DNA from: Pyrinomonadaceae bacterium
Lineage (GTDB): Bacteria; Acidobacteriota; Blastocatellia; Pyrinomonadales; Pyrinomonadaceae
Assembly (NCBI GenBank): GCA_030841085.1
Contig: JAVEDP010000021.1
Span: 212,909-276,908 of the forward strand
Reading direction: 5' to 3'
Length of the DNA stretch: 64,000 nucleotides
Positions 42,262 through 51,388 of the stretch are shown here, piece after piece. A program made the position numbers and the translations under genes. Position 1 is the first letter of the stretch. The number at the start of each line of letters is the position of its first letter. The notes under the pieces were generated by a model. The model was not told the origin of the DNA, ran no database searches, and saw only the letters and a program-made list of their open reading frames with translations.

Positions 42262-44100
42262 ATGAAAAAATTTGTATTGCCCGTTTCCTTGTTGCTTATC
42301 TTTTGTGCGTCGGCCAGGTGGGGTAGCGCGCAGCAAAGGCCCGTCGCTGCTTCGTCGCCCGTTCCCAGCCCACACGCGCCGGTGCCCCAGCGGCAACCGA
42401 GCGCGTTCGACCTGACGACCTATGGAGTCACCATTAATGTCGAGCCGCGATTAATTATCATGATGGCTGCGCTCGAAGCGGCTGGGCTCGATGCAACTCC
42501 AGCGGGTTCCGAGCCTTCAGTCTTTCGCGCGCAAGTGCGAAGAGATCTTGCGAATCTTGACCCGGACCTGCGCGCTCGCTTGCGCCGATTTTATGAACGC
42601 AACAAGCTGCCGGCTCCGGCCACACTCGCGGATCAGGCCGCGCGTTATGTTTCACTGGCGCTGGCGCTTGGACCACCACCTTTGCTCGACGCCCCACAAC
42701 GTTCAGAACAGTTACCGGGAAGTTTGCTCGAGGTGCTCGACTTTGCGCCGCTCGTACGCGAGTTTTATAGCCGCTCAGGCATGGAAGAAAAAATGGTCGT
42801 TTACACTCGCGCTTATCAGGCCGAAGGCGATCGCCTGCGGCAACCCACGGCCGCGATGATTCAGGCAGTTTTGTCTTATTTACACACTCGGCCGATTACC
42901 GTTGCTACGGAGCGTGTGCCGGTTACAGCGCCGTCCACGAAAAAGAAGAACGATCAGCGCGCCTATACTACCCGGCAGCACGAACGCCACTTCTTTATTG
43001 TTCCCGACTTGTTGGGCGCGCCTGGCACCATCAACTTTCGCGTCATCGCTGACGATTATTACGCCATAGTCCCTGCCGGAACTGATCCAGCGTCATCGGA
43101 ACTGCGACGTGGATATCTGCAATACGTGATCGATCCGCTGGTCCTGAAGTTTAATCGCCAGATCGCCGATCGGCGCGAGCAGATCAGGCAGGTGCTCGCC
43201 GCACGTGAGAAGGCGGGAGCGACAGTTAGTCCGGACATTTTTCTTTCCGTGTCGCGTTCGCTGGTGGCTGGGGCTGATGCCAGGTTTGACGAATCGCGAA
43301 GAACTGAAAGAGTTACAGCGGACGCTCGAGTCAAACTTGCCAATGCCAAACCCGACGAGGCGCGCGCAATCGTGAAAGAAACTGACGCCGCTATCGCTGC
43401 AATTAAGGATGAAGCGATCGCGCGGCTGGCCGATGATTATGAACGCGGCGCTGTGCTGGCGTTTTTTTTCGCCGAACAGTTTAAAGATATCGAGAGCTCA
43501 GGCTTTGACATCAGCAATTTTCTTGTCGACATGATCGCTTTATTCGATCCGGCGCGCGAAGCCAATCGGCTGAATGAAGTCGCTGCGGCACGAGCGCGCG
43601 CGCTGGCTGCGCGTCAGGCGCGACTGTCGGCGCGCGCAGCAGTCGATGAGCCGCCTGTCTACTCCGACGCTGAAGCGGCCAGGGCAGCGGTGCTAGTGAA
43701 ACAGCTCGGCGAGATTGAACAAATACTCCAGGCCAGGGATTATCCGGCAGCCGAGGCGCGTCTGAAAGAGTTGCTGAAAGATTACTCGCGCGAGCCGCGC
43801 GTCTTTTTCGCACTCGCGCAAACGTCGAGCGTGGCCGCCGCCGATGCCACTGATGAAGAAGTGCAGGCGCAACGACTTAAGGCGGCGCTAACGAATTATC
43901 GGCTGGCGGTCGAAGCTGCGTCGCCCGAAACGGACCGCGCGCTGATCTCGCGCGCTCATGTTGCCATGGGTCGAATCTACGGCTTTCTCGAGAATAACGC
44001 AGAAGCAGCGAAGGAGTTTGACGAAGCGATCAGGATGGGCCAGATCACCGGCGGCGCTTATCGCGAAGCGCTTGAGGGTAGAAGCAAACTGCCCAAATAA
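42262..44100 (+). CDS. Large secreted protein with C-terminal TPR-like repeats
   Basis: 612 residues. Signal peptide (MKKFVLPVSLLLIFCASARW), a Pro-rich linker, then a long mainly helical region without a recognised family, and TPR-like helices in the last ~130 residues (ARDYPAAEARLKELLKDYSR, VAMGRIYGFLENNAEAAKEF). Probably periplasmic or cell-surface. ATG 42262 gives a normal signal peptide. A palindromic repeat starts right after the stop. Confidence 0.75.
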   Translation: MKKFVLPVSLLLIFCASARWGSAQQRPVAASSPVPSPHAPVPQRQPSAFDLTTYGVTINVEPRLIIMMAALEAAGLDATPAGSEPSVFRAQVRRDLANLDPDLRARLRRFYERNKLPAPATLADQAARYVSLALALGPPPLLDAPQRSEQLPGSLLEVLDFAPLVREFYSRSGMEEKMVVYTRAYQAEGDRLRQPTAAMIQAVLSYLHTRPITVATERVPVTAPSTKKKNDQRAYTTRQHERHFFIVPDLLGAPGTINFRVIADDYYAIVPAGTDPASSELRRGYLQYVIDPLVLKFNRQIADRREQIRQVLAAREKAGATVSPDIFLSVSRSLVAGADARFDESRRTERVTADARVKLANAKPDEARAIVKETDAAIAAIKDEAIARLADDYERGAVLAFFFAEQFKDIESSGFDISNFLVDMIALFDPAREANRLNEVAAARARALAARQARLSARAAVDEPPVYSDAEAARAAVLVKQLGEIEQILQARDYPAAEARLKELLKDYSREPRVFFALAQTSSVAAADATDEEVQAQRLKAALTNYRLAVEAASPETDRALISRAHVAMGRIYGFLENNAEAAKEFDEAIRMGQITGGAYREALEGRSKLPK

Positions 44101-44376
<276 letters not shown>

Positions 44377-44382
44377 CTCTTT

Positions 44383-45471
44383 TTATATGGGTTGTTGTGG
44401 CGCTTTGATTACGCGCACTTTCGGCATCTTGTTCGGCAGTTGAACATTGATCTCCGGAATCGTTGGCAAGTCGATTCTGGGCACCGAGATATTGATAGCC
44501 GGAATTGATCCGAGTTCGATGCGCGGAATAACAATACGGCGCGCTGATGGCGGAGTAGCTCCGGGCGCTATCATCGGCTTGACCACGTTAGGCGTAACCG
44601 TAATCGTTCGTTGGTTTCCTTTGCGAATTACCGTCAACGTCACGTCGCCTTCTTTCTTTTTGTTAATGCCGCGCGCGACGTCGCCGGCGCCGTCAACTTT
44701 CTCGCCGTCGATTGCTGTAATCACGTCGCCTGCCTTGATGCCGGCCTTAGCCGCCGGACTATCGTCGGCAACCGAAGTGACCAGTACGCCCTGGCCATCG
44801 GCGATGCCAAAGTATTCAGCGAGCTGCTTGGTCAACTGCATCGTGCTCACGCCAATGCGGCGATTGTTGCCGAACGCAAAAACCATATCTCCGCCCTGTC
44901 CGGGTCCTTCCCACTTCCAAACATTTCCGCCGGGCCCTTCGGGCGCCATTAGACCGCGCAGATCCGGCATCCCTTGCAACGCTCGAAAGCCTTCGCCCGC
45001 GTTTATCGACTCATTACGTTTCGCGATGGTGACTGAAACTTCCTGCTCTGCGCCGCCGCGACTGATGGCCAGGCGCACCGTTTGATCCGGAGCCACTTCC
45101 GAGACGAGACGAGTTAGTTTTCTTGTGCTGGTGACGTTCTCGCCGTCGAATCGCAGAATCACATCGTCTTTTCGCAAGCCTGCTTTTTCGGCCGGGCTGT
45201 CTTTGGCGACTTGCGTGATGCCAACGCCGCGCACCTCGCGCAGGTTGTAGCGGCCCATGTTGTCCTTGCTGACGTCTTCAGCGTAGACACCCAGAAAGCT
45301 ACCGCCGGAAATGAAAAACGAAAAATTTTGCGGCGCGTCGGGCGGCATAGGAAGCGCGGGCTCGCCCGGCGGCGTCGACGGCATTGGCGGCGGCGCAACT
45401 TGTTGGGCCAGCACGATACCGGCGGTCAAAATCAGGGAGAAGATGAAACTAAAAACATTTCTAAGAGTCAT
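44383..45471 (-). CDS. Exported protein with two PDZ domains
   Basis: 362 residues. Signal peptide (FSFIFSLILTAGIVLAQ), then a Pro-rich linker. PDZ1 is at about 60-150 (FLGVYAED, SPAEKAGLRKDDVILRFDGE) and PDZ2 at about 205-290 (IGVSTMQL, SPAAKAGIKAGDVITAIDGE). The tail has repeated I-P-x-I patterns. No protease triad, so it is not a complete DegP-type protease; a periplasmic binding or scaffold role is likely. Confidence 0.85.
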   Translation of the reverse strand: MTLRNVFSFIFSLILTAGIVLAQQVAPPPMPSTPPGEPALPMPPDAPQNFSFFISGGSFLGVYAEDVSKDNMGRYNLREVRGVGITQVAKDSPAEKAGLRKDDVILRFDGENVTSTRKLTRLVSEVAPDQTVRLAISRGGAEQEVSVTIAKRNESINAGEGFRALQGMPDLRGLMAPEGPGGNVWKWEGPGQGGDMVFAFGNNRRIGVSTMQLTKQLAEYFGIADGQGVLVTSVADDSPAAKAGIKAGDVITAIDGEKVDGAGDVARGINKKKEGDVTLTVIRKGNQRTITVTPNVVKPMIAPGATPPSARRIVIPRIELGSIPAINISVPRIDLPTIPEINVQLPNKMPKVRVIKAPQQPI

Positions 45472-45540
45472 GACAGGAGAATCCTCCGGAAAGATTTTAT
45501 GGGTTACACGCGCGAGATTAGTGAGGGTTCCAAAAGAAGT

Positions 45541-45692
45541 ATCCGCAGATTTCGCAGATTACACAGATTCAAATCGCATAAAATCGGCTGGGAAAAGACC
45601 AAAACTATTGGACCCTAGGTGATCAAAAGCAGGCTTCTGGCGTTCATTCCATCGTTCTGCTGCTCTGTGTAATCTGCGTAATCTGCGGATTA
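45541..45692. repeat. Inverted 9-nt-period repeat (GCAGATTAC type)
   Basis: Arms 45541-45570 and 45664-45692 belong to the same family as 37943-38047. They occupy the space between the MBL-fold gene and the PDZ gene. Confidence 0.8.
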
Positions 45693-45698
45693 TTGTTT

Positions 45699-46652
45699 TT
45701 ACGTCTTCAGATAGACTTCGCGCTCGCCGGCAAACTCAACCGCGAGTTTTCCTTCTGACTGCGCCAGATCAAGATGCGCAACCGCCTCCGAAACTGCCAG
45801 AAAACGGTGCACATCGTCCGTCTCCGGAAACAGTGCGCGCGAGACTTCCCAAGCACTCACCCCAGTTTTCGGAACCAGTTTAATCACTTCGGCCTGGCGT
45901 TCCCGGATAGCTCGAAAATAACGAGTGAACAGCTCCTCAAAGTCGTGCACCGGCCCGCCGTGCCCGCCATGGACCAGCGTTGGCGACAAGCTGCGCAAGC
46001 GCGCGAGGCTGACAAGATATTCCGCCAGCGACGGAAAGCGTTTTGCCGGGTCGATTGGATCCGGCGACAGCATCGGGTTGGGCGTGATGCGTTTCAGCAC
46101 GCAGTCGCCGGCAATCACCGTGCGATCTGCTTCACGTAAGAAAGAACACGAGCCCGGCGTGTGACCCGGTGTGTGGATGATTCGCAGGGCGCCGGTCTGA
46201 AACTGTAATTCTGATTCGTCCCACAGTGGACCATACTCATCCTCGGCAAACGAGTCGGCGTACTGGTGCACGCCTTCATACATCTTGCGCATGCCTTCAA
46301 TCTCGGTGTCGGGAACGCCCGCGCGCGTCAATAGGTGGCGATGAGCTTCATGCTCCAGCCGGCCAAGGCGATGTCCAGTCTCCCACTCATGAACCAGAAC
46401 TTGTGCGTCCTTCGCTTCGTCGCGCAATGAGCGGGCCAGTCCGCAGTGGTCCTCGTGCGCATGCGTCAACACAATGCGGCGAATGTCTGAAACGCGAATG
46501 CGCGCTTTGCGCAAACCTTCGCGCAGCGCTGCAATGGCTTCCTTGGTCTTGGGACCAGTGTCGATCAGCGTAATTGGATCTTCCGCGATCAGATAGACAT
46601 TGACCGGGCCAATGTAGAAAGGAGTTGGCAGCGAGATGGGGACGATTTTCAT
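45699..46652 (-). CDS. Metallo-beta-lactamase-fold hydrolase
   Basis: 317 residues. Metal ligands in THAHEDHCGL (HxHxDH), HTPGHTPGS, AGDCVL and HGGHGGPV. A C-terminal helical extension (about 220-317) resembles the LACTB2/glyoxalase II-like branch of thioesterases and ribonucleases. As the last gene of the fatty-acid operon it could be an acyl-thioester hydrolase; that is inference. Its ATG overlaps the stop of the preceding gene by 4 nt. Confidence 0.87.
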   Translation of the reverse strand: MKIVPISLPTPFYIGPVNVYLIAEDPITLIDTGPKTKEAIAALREGLRKARIRVSDIRRIVLTHAHEDHCGLARSLRDEAKDAQVLVHEWETGHRLGRLEHEAHRHLLTRAGVPDTEIEGMRKMYEGVHQYADSFAEDEYGPLWDESELQFQTGALRIIHTPGHTPGSCSFLREADRTVIAGDCVLKRITPNPMLSPDPIDPAKRFPSLAEYLVSLARLRSLSPTLVHGGHGGPVHDFEELFTRYFRAIRERQAEVIKLVPKTGVSAWEVSRALFPETDDVHRFLAVSEAVAHLDLAQSEGKLAVEFAGEREVYLKT

Positions 46653-47125
46653 TTCCTATTTCGAACTTCTTCGAGCTCTTTCAGAAACTCCTCGCGTTCG
46701 CGGGCTTCTTTGCTTCTGCTCCTGGTTTTATCCGTGAGATACCGTTGTCCACGAATATCCGAGTTCTGAAGCGAGTCGGCCCAACGTCGCAACTGACGAG
46801 AGATGCTTTCCGCTCTTGATTTGAGATCTGAGATCTCAGATCTCAAATCGGTAAGGCCAGGCAAACGCTCACAGAGACAAAGCACCGAACGAGTTTCTCC
46901 AGACGATCCCCGGGAGATATATAAAAACGTCAGCGTTTCTTGGGTGGTTCCGCGTTCGAACCCTTCCGCAATGTTGTTTGAGATCGACATGGAGGCCCGC
47001 TCGATTTGATCTCGGACACTATAATATCGTTTGAAAACAGGTCGAGATGTTAGCTCAAACGCTCGAACCGCCAACTCAATTGCATCCTTCCACACAGGCA
47101 GTTCTTCGAAACGTGAGTATTTCAT
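46649..47125 (-). CDS. Four-helix-bundle protein (23S rRNA intervening-sequence family), first copy
   Basis: 158 residues. Family pattern: FEELPVWKDAIELAVRAFEL, RDQIERASMSISNNIAEGFERG, FLYISRGSSGETRSVLCL. The family is named from proteins encoded in 23S rRNA intervening sequences; function unclear. The coding sequence holds a palindromic heptamer block (46818-46849) that encodes DLRSEISDLKS near the end of the bundle, and the C-terminus is extended and very charged. It lies between fadE and the MBL gene. Confidence 0.85.
   Translation of the reverse strand: MKYSRFEELPVWKDAIELAVRAFELTSRPVFKRYYSVRDQIERASMSISNNIAEGFERGTTQETLTFLYISRGSSGETRSVLCLCERLPGLTDLRSEISDLKSRAESISRQLRRWADSLQNSDIRGQRYLTDKTRSRSKEAREREEFLKELEEVRNRK
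46818..46849. repeat. Palindromic heptamers inside a coding sequence
   Basis: GATTTGA-GATCTGA followed by GATCTCA-GATCTCA-AATC forms a nearly perfect palindrome of 7-nt units within the four-helix-bundle gene, keeping it in frame. Confidence 0.8.
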
Positions 47126-47258
47126 CGTTGCCCTCCTACAAAAAGTTTGATGGACAAGTAGAGTTATCCAACGCCAATCTCAAAACTTCAATCCGAGATC
47201 GGTTATGCAAGGAGTTGCAACCATAAAAGAGATCTTGCAGTGTGCAGCGCGTCTGGTC

Positions 47259-49037
47259 CTAGTAAGCGTATTTGTTCGCAGTAATCAGCACATCCGCAAT
47301 GCGCTGTCGTGCGGTGATGGTGTTCATCGGCGTCAGCTTGGTGAAACGCCGCAACGCCGCCAGCAGCGTGCGCAGCTCGTCCCCTTCAGACATGCCCGCG
47401 AGCGTGTTCTTCGCGCGCGCTTCAATTCGCGCAACCGCGTCGTTGCAAAACACGCGCGTCATGTCGATGTATCGTGCCGCTGCCGCTTCACCCTGAGACG
47501 CCGCTAACTTTTGCGCGCGCAGGATTGCCGACTCCATGGCATACGCGTCCATGATGATGTCGGCAATGCCCAGCAGAATTTCCTGCTGTTCGCCCAGCTT
47601 GAGCATGTATTTTTGCGCCGCCGTTCCCAACGTCATCAACGCAACTTTCTTGGCGTTCTGCGCCAGCTTCTGCTCCGTCGCCAGCACCGTTTCGTCGTCT
47701 TCAAAACTGGCCAGCTGCGGCGTCAGTATCTCGTCCATTAGTGCCTGCGCCGCCGGCAGCAAAGCCAGGTTGCCGCTCAACGCCGCCTTCATTAGCCGGC
47801 CGGGAATCAGCATGCGATTGATCTCGTTGGTGCCTTCGAAGATACGGTTGATGCGCGAATCGCGATAAGCGCGTTCAGCCGGGTAGTGTGCGGAATAGCC
47901 ATAGCCGCCGTAAATCTGGACCATCTCATCAACTACAAAGTCGCAATACTCCGACAGCGCAACTTTTATAATGGAGCACTCCGCGGAATACTCTTCGATC
48001 GCCTTCATCTTCGCGTTCGGATCGTTCGGGTCGGTAATCGCATCTTCGATCATTCCCAGCGTGCGGTAAGTCATCGCCTCACCGACCCAGGTGCGAATCG
48101 CCATCTCCGCAAGTTTTGACTTAATCGCTCCAAACGAAGAGATCGATTTACCAAACTGCTGGCGCTCGTTCGCATAGCGCACCGCTTCATGAATCATCAA
48201 CTTCATGCCGCCGACGCACATCGCGCCGAGTTTGAAGCGGCCGATGTTGAGCGTGTTGAAGGCAATCTTGGCGCCCTTGCCCACTTCGGCGAGCATGTTC
48301 TCGACCGGCGCTTTTGCGTCAGTCAGCACGAGCGGCGTGGTGCTCGAACCCTTGATGCCCATCTTGTGTTCTTCGGCGCCAGGCGTCACGCCTTCCTGTT
48401 TCTCAACGATGAAGGCGGTGAACTTATCGCCGTCAACTTTCGCAAACACGATGAAGATGTCGGCAAAGCCGCCGTTGGTAATGAACATCTTTTCGCCGTT
48501 GAGAATGTAATGCGTGCCGTCGTCGCTGAGCCGCGCCGTCGCCTTCGCCGCCATCGCGTCCGACCCGGAGCCCGCTTCTGTCAATGCATAAGCCGTGATC
48601 AGTTCGCCGGACGCAATCTTCGGCAAATACTTTTGCTTGGCCGCTTCGGTGCCGAAATAGATGATGGGCAGCAGACCGATGCCGCTCTCCGCGCCGAGGG
48701 TGGTGGCAAACGAAGCGCAGCGTCCAATGTTCTCACCGACCAGCGCGCCACTCGTCTGGTCCAAACCAAGCCCGCCGTATTCTTCAGGAATGTTCGCGCT
48801 GACCAGGCCGAGGTCGGCCGCCTTCTTCACCAGCTCGCGCGCCAGCGCCCAATCGTGAAGTTCGAGCTCGTCAACGCGCGGCGTGACTTCGTTATCGATA
48901 AACTGCCGCGTCGTCTCGGCAATCATGCGATGCTCTTCGGTGAAGTCTTCGGGCGTGAAGATTTCTTCAGGCTTGCGCTCCTCAATGAGAAACGCGCCGC
49001 CTTTGACTATCTGCTTTTGTTCGACTACGGCTGACAT
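47259..49037 (-). CDS. fadE: Acyl-CoA dehydrogenase, FadE (long form)
   Basis: FAD enzyme for the first step of beta-oxidation. Residues about 30-430 form the acyl-CoA dehydrogenase core: ALTEAGSGSDAMA, FITNGGFADIFIVFAKV, YANERQQFGKSISSFGAIK, and the catalytic-loop region QIYGGYGYSAHYPAERAYRD with RIFEGTNEINR. About 160 extra C-terminal helical residues give 592 in all, matching the length of Bacillus FadE-type enzymes. Third of the fadN-fadA-fadE order here. Confidence 0.92.
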   Translation of the reverse strand: MSAVVEQKQIVKGGAFLIEERKPEEIFTPEDFTEEHRMIAETTRQFIDNEVTPRVDELELHDWALARELVKKAADLGLVSANIPEEYGGLGLDQTSGALVGENIGRCASFATTLGAESGIGLLPIIYFGTEAAKQKYLPKIASGELITAYALTEAGSGSDAMAAKATARLSDDGTHYILNGEKMFITNGGFADIFIVFAKVDGDKFTAFIVEKQEGVTPGAEEHKMGIKGSSTTPLVLTDAKAPVENMLAEVGKGAKIAFNTLNIGRFKLGAMCVGGMKLMIHEAVRYANERQQFGKSISSFGAIKSKLAEMAIRTWVGEAMTYRTLGMIEDAITDPNDPNAKMKAIEEYSAECSIIKVALSEYCDFVVDEMVQIYGGYGYSAHYPAERAYRDSRINRIFEGTNEINRMLIPGRLMKAALSGNLALLPAAQALMDEILTPQLASFEDDETVLATEQKLAQNAKKVALMTLGTAAQKYMLKLGEQQEILLGIADIIMDAYAMESAILRAQKLAASQGEAAAARYIDMTRVFCNDAVARIEARAKNTLAGMSEGDELRTLLAALRRFTKLTPMNTITARQRIADVLITANKYAY

Positions 49038-49064
49038 ATCGCTATCCTTTCATGTGGGGAAAAA

Positions 49065-49592
49065 TCAATTCTGATCAATCTGTTGGCTAATCGTTTGCGG
49101 CATCACGTCCCGAAGTTCGGGATACTTTTCGGCAATTCGAATGAGATCCAGTTCATCTTTTTTACGCTTGCTGAGTCTCCGCGAATCGTCACCCCAGGCC
49201 CACGTTTTTCCGCGCACTACGTTTGCAAGCGACGCCACCGGAACTTTCTGTCCCAGGACTTCATGAACCGTGGTGTCGTTTAAGAAATCCTGATACCGCC
49301 GCTCAGTGGAGAACTGAATGCGAAGGTCACTGCCCGCCATCGTGGCATTAAGAGAATGCGGAAACTCTTCAACCGAAAAATCTGCGCGTTCCAATTCGTT
49401 TTTTATCTCCGGCAAATCCGAAGCAACGACAACAATGTCAGCATCGAGTGTGTAGACGGGCTCGACGTAACAGTTGACTGCCAGCCCGCCAATCAAGCAC
49501 CAACCGCTGTGCTGGTCGAGAATTCGCACTACGGTGGCGAAGTCAGTACTGCCGCTTCCGGTTACTGCTTCAAAAATTTCCGACTCAGTCAT
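49065..49592 (-). CDS. Nucleotidyltransferase-like protein
   Basis: 175 residues. HSGWCLIGGLAVNCYVEPVY and TLDADIVV match the GG...D-x-D pattern of minimal nucleotidyltransferases/AbiEii-like proteins. Many such proteins belong to toxin-antitoxin-type or stand-alone modules. No partner is visible; it sits between fadA and fadE and is probably a passenger in the operon. ATG 49592 (MTESEIFEAV) preferred over 49658. Confidence 0.75.
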   Translation of the reverse strand: MTESEIFEAVTGSGSTDFATVVRILDQHSGWCLIGGLAVNCYVEPVYTLDADIVVVASDLPEIKNELERADFSVEEFPHSLNATMAGSDLRIQFSTERRYQDFLNDTTVHEVLGQKVPVASLANVVRGKTWAWGDDSRRLSKRKKDELDLIRIAEKYPELRDVMPQTISQQIDQN

Positions 49593-49667
49593 AATGCTTA
49601 AGGGGCTACTCTGTCGGTTACGCGTATTCCGGAGCAACTGACTACGAACAACTGACAACTGACGGTT

Positions 49668-50846
49668 TTACAATCTTTCAAAAATTCCCGCGGCACCCAT
49701 GCCGCCGCCGACGCACATCGTCACCATGCCATAGCGTCCGTTGCGACGTTCAAGCTCGCGCAAAATGCTGGCAGTCAATTTCGCGCCGGTGCAACCAAGC
49801 GGATGGCCCAGCGCGATCGCGCCGCCGTTAACATTTACCTTTTCGGGATCAAGTCCGAGCGTCTTGATCACCGCCAGCGACTGCGCTGCGAACGCTTCAT
49901 TCAATTCGATCACGTCGATTTGATCGAGCGTCAATCCCGCCAGCTTCAAAACTTTGGGAATAGCAAAGACCGGTCCAATACCCATCTCCTCGGGCGGACA
50001 CCCGGCGGTTGCGTAAGCGACGAACCGGGCCAACGGCTTCACTCCCAAACTGTTCGCTCGTTCGGCGGACATGACAATCGCCGCCGCCGCGCCATCGGAC
50101 ATTTGCGACGCGTTACCCGCGGTAATCGTGCCCATCATGCTGAATGCGGGTCGCAATTTCGCGAGGCCTTCGATCGAACTGTCTCGTCGCACGCCCTCGT
50201 CACGATCGAAAACAATTTCGCGCTTTTGCTTGCGGCCTCTTTCGTCTAACTCTTCAAACGTGACGGTCAACGGCACGGTCTCATCCTTGAACTTATCGCC
50301 GTCCAGCGCCGCCGCAGCCCGTTGATGCGAGCGCAACGCAAACTCGTCCTGCTCTTCGCGGCTGACGTTGTATTTGCGCGCGACGTTTTCCGTCGCCAGG
50401 CCCATGTTCAAGTAAAAGTCGGGATAATGTTCGACAAGATAGGGATTCGGCCGAATGGTGTGACCGCCCATCGGAATCATGGACATCGTTTCCAAACCCC
50501 CGGCAACGATTGTTTCAGCGCCGCCGCCACGAATTCGATCCGCGGCCATCGCGATCGATTGCAGGCCGGACGAACAAAATCGATTGATGGTCATGGCGCT
50601 GGTCTCAACCGGCAAGCCTGCGCGAATTGCGGCCGCGCGGGCGACGTTCATGCCCTGCTCCGCTTCGGGCATGGCACAACCCATGATCACGTCTTCGATT
50701 TCTGCTGCCTGCAGACCAGGCACGCGCGCCATCGCTTCTTTAATGACGGCCGCGCCCATCTCATCGGGCCGCGTGTTTCTTAACGTGCCTTTCGGCGCTT
50801 TGCCAACTGCTGTGCGAACTGCTGATACGATTACTGCGTCGTTCAT
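49668..50846 (-). CDS. fadA: Acetyl-CoA acyltransferase (3-ketoacyl-CoA thiolase)
   Basis: Last step of beta-oxidation, thiolytic release of acetyl-CoA. Nucleophile Cys in [16 protein letters not shown], active-site His in [19 protein letters not shown], second Cys in [13 protein letters not shown]. 392 residues, family length. Second gene of the operon, downstream of fadN. Confidence 0.95.
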   Translation of the reverse strand: MNDAVIVSAVRTAVGKAPKGTLRNTRPDEMGAAVIKEAMARVPGLQAAEIEDVIMGCAMPEAEQGMNVARAAAIRAGLPVETSAMTINRFCSSGLQSIAMAADRIRGGGAETIVAGGLETMSMIPMGGHTIRPNPYLVEHYPDFYLNMGLATENVARKYNVSREEQDEFALRSHQRAAAALDGDKFKDETVPLTVTFEELDERGRKQKREIVFDRDEGVRRDSSIEGLAKLRPAFSMMGTITAGNASQMSDGAAAAIVMSAERANSLGVKPLARFVAYATAGCPPEEMGIGPVFAIPKVLKLAGLTLDQIDVIELNEAFAAQSLAVIKTLGLDPEKVNVNGGAIALGHPLGCTGAKLTASILRELERRNGRYGMVTMCVGGGMGAAGIFERL

Positions 50847-50856
50847 AAAATACCTC

Positions 50857-51388
50857 TGGAATTCAGAATACAGAAGACAGAATAAAGAAGGCCGGAGTCA
50901 GCGAATAGACGTTCGAATCGCGGCCGAATAGCTGCCGAGCAATTTGCTGACTTCCTCCAATTGACTGGTTAACTCCAGCGAATCTCCATACTCAAGATCT
51001 CGCGTCAGAATTAAATAATACCGACATTCTTCAAGCGACCCTTCTGCAACATTCATAAAACGAACCTTGTCTGCTCGCCCTCGTTTCTTAAATCCTTCAG
51101 CAACATTTGCTGCCACAGAAATCGCTGCACGTCTAAACTGCGAGGTCAAACCATAAATCTCTTCGCGTGGAAAGGCTTTGCTTAGACGATAGACGCTGAG
51201 AACAAATTGATGTGCTTTCTGCCAGACGATAAGGTCCTGAAAATTTCGAGCCGGTTGACGTTCCATGAAATCCTCCTCTTTGGTGAATACGATAGGGTGA
51301 TTTCAAAATCGGTTTGGTTTTCGTAGCGGCTTCGATCGTGTCGGTCTTAAATTCTGACTTCTGTATTCTGTCTCCTGTCTTCCTGCTT
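50857..51388. repeat. Inverted heptamer arms flanking the second four-helix-bundle gene
   Basis: Arm 50857-50890 carries CAGAATA/CAGAAGA heptamers; arm 51349-51388 carries the complement (TCTGTAT, TCTGTCT). The enclosed ~460 nt hold just one gene, so the whole looks like a cassette inserted between fadN and fadA. Confidence 0.75.
50898..51266 (-). CDS. Four-helix-bundle protein (23S rRNA intervening-sequence family), second copy
   Basis: 122 residues, standard family length: FQDLIVWQKAHQFVLSVYRL, TSQFRRAAISVAANVAEGFKKRG, FMNVAEGSLEECRYYLIL. It differs considerably from the copy at 46.6 kb. GGAGG lies upstream of ATG 51266. It is flanked by complementary heptamer arrays and interrupts the fadN-fadA spacing. 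Confidence 0.88.
   Translation of the reverse strand: MERQPARNFQDLIVWQKAHQFVLSVYRLSKAFPREEIYGLTSQFRRAAISVAANVAEGFKKRGRADKVRFMNVAEGSLEECRYYLILTRDLEYGDSLELTSQLEEVSKLLGSYSAAIRTSIR

Noticed and set aside
48189..49034. Long plus-strand frame (281 aa) opposite fadE
   Set aside because: Antisense shadow of a well-conserved fadE; high GC makes long antisense frames common here.
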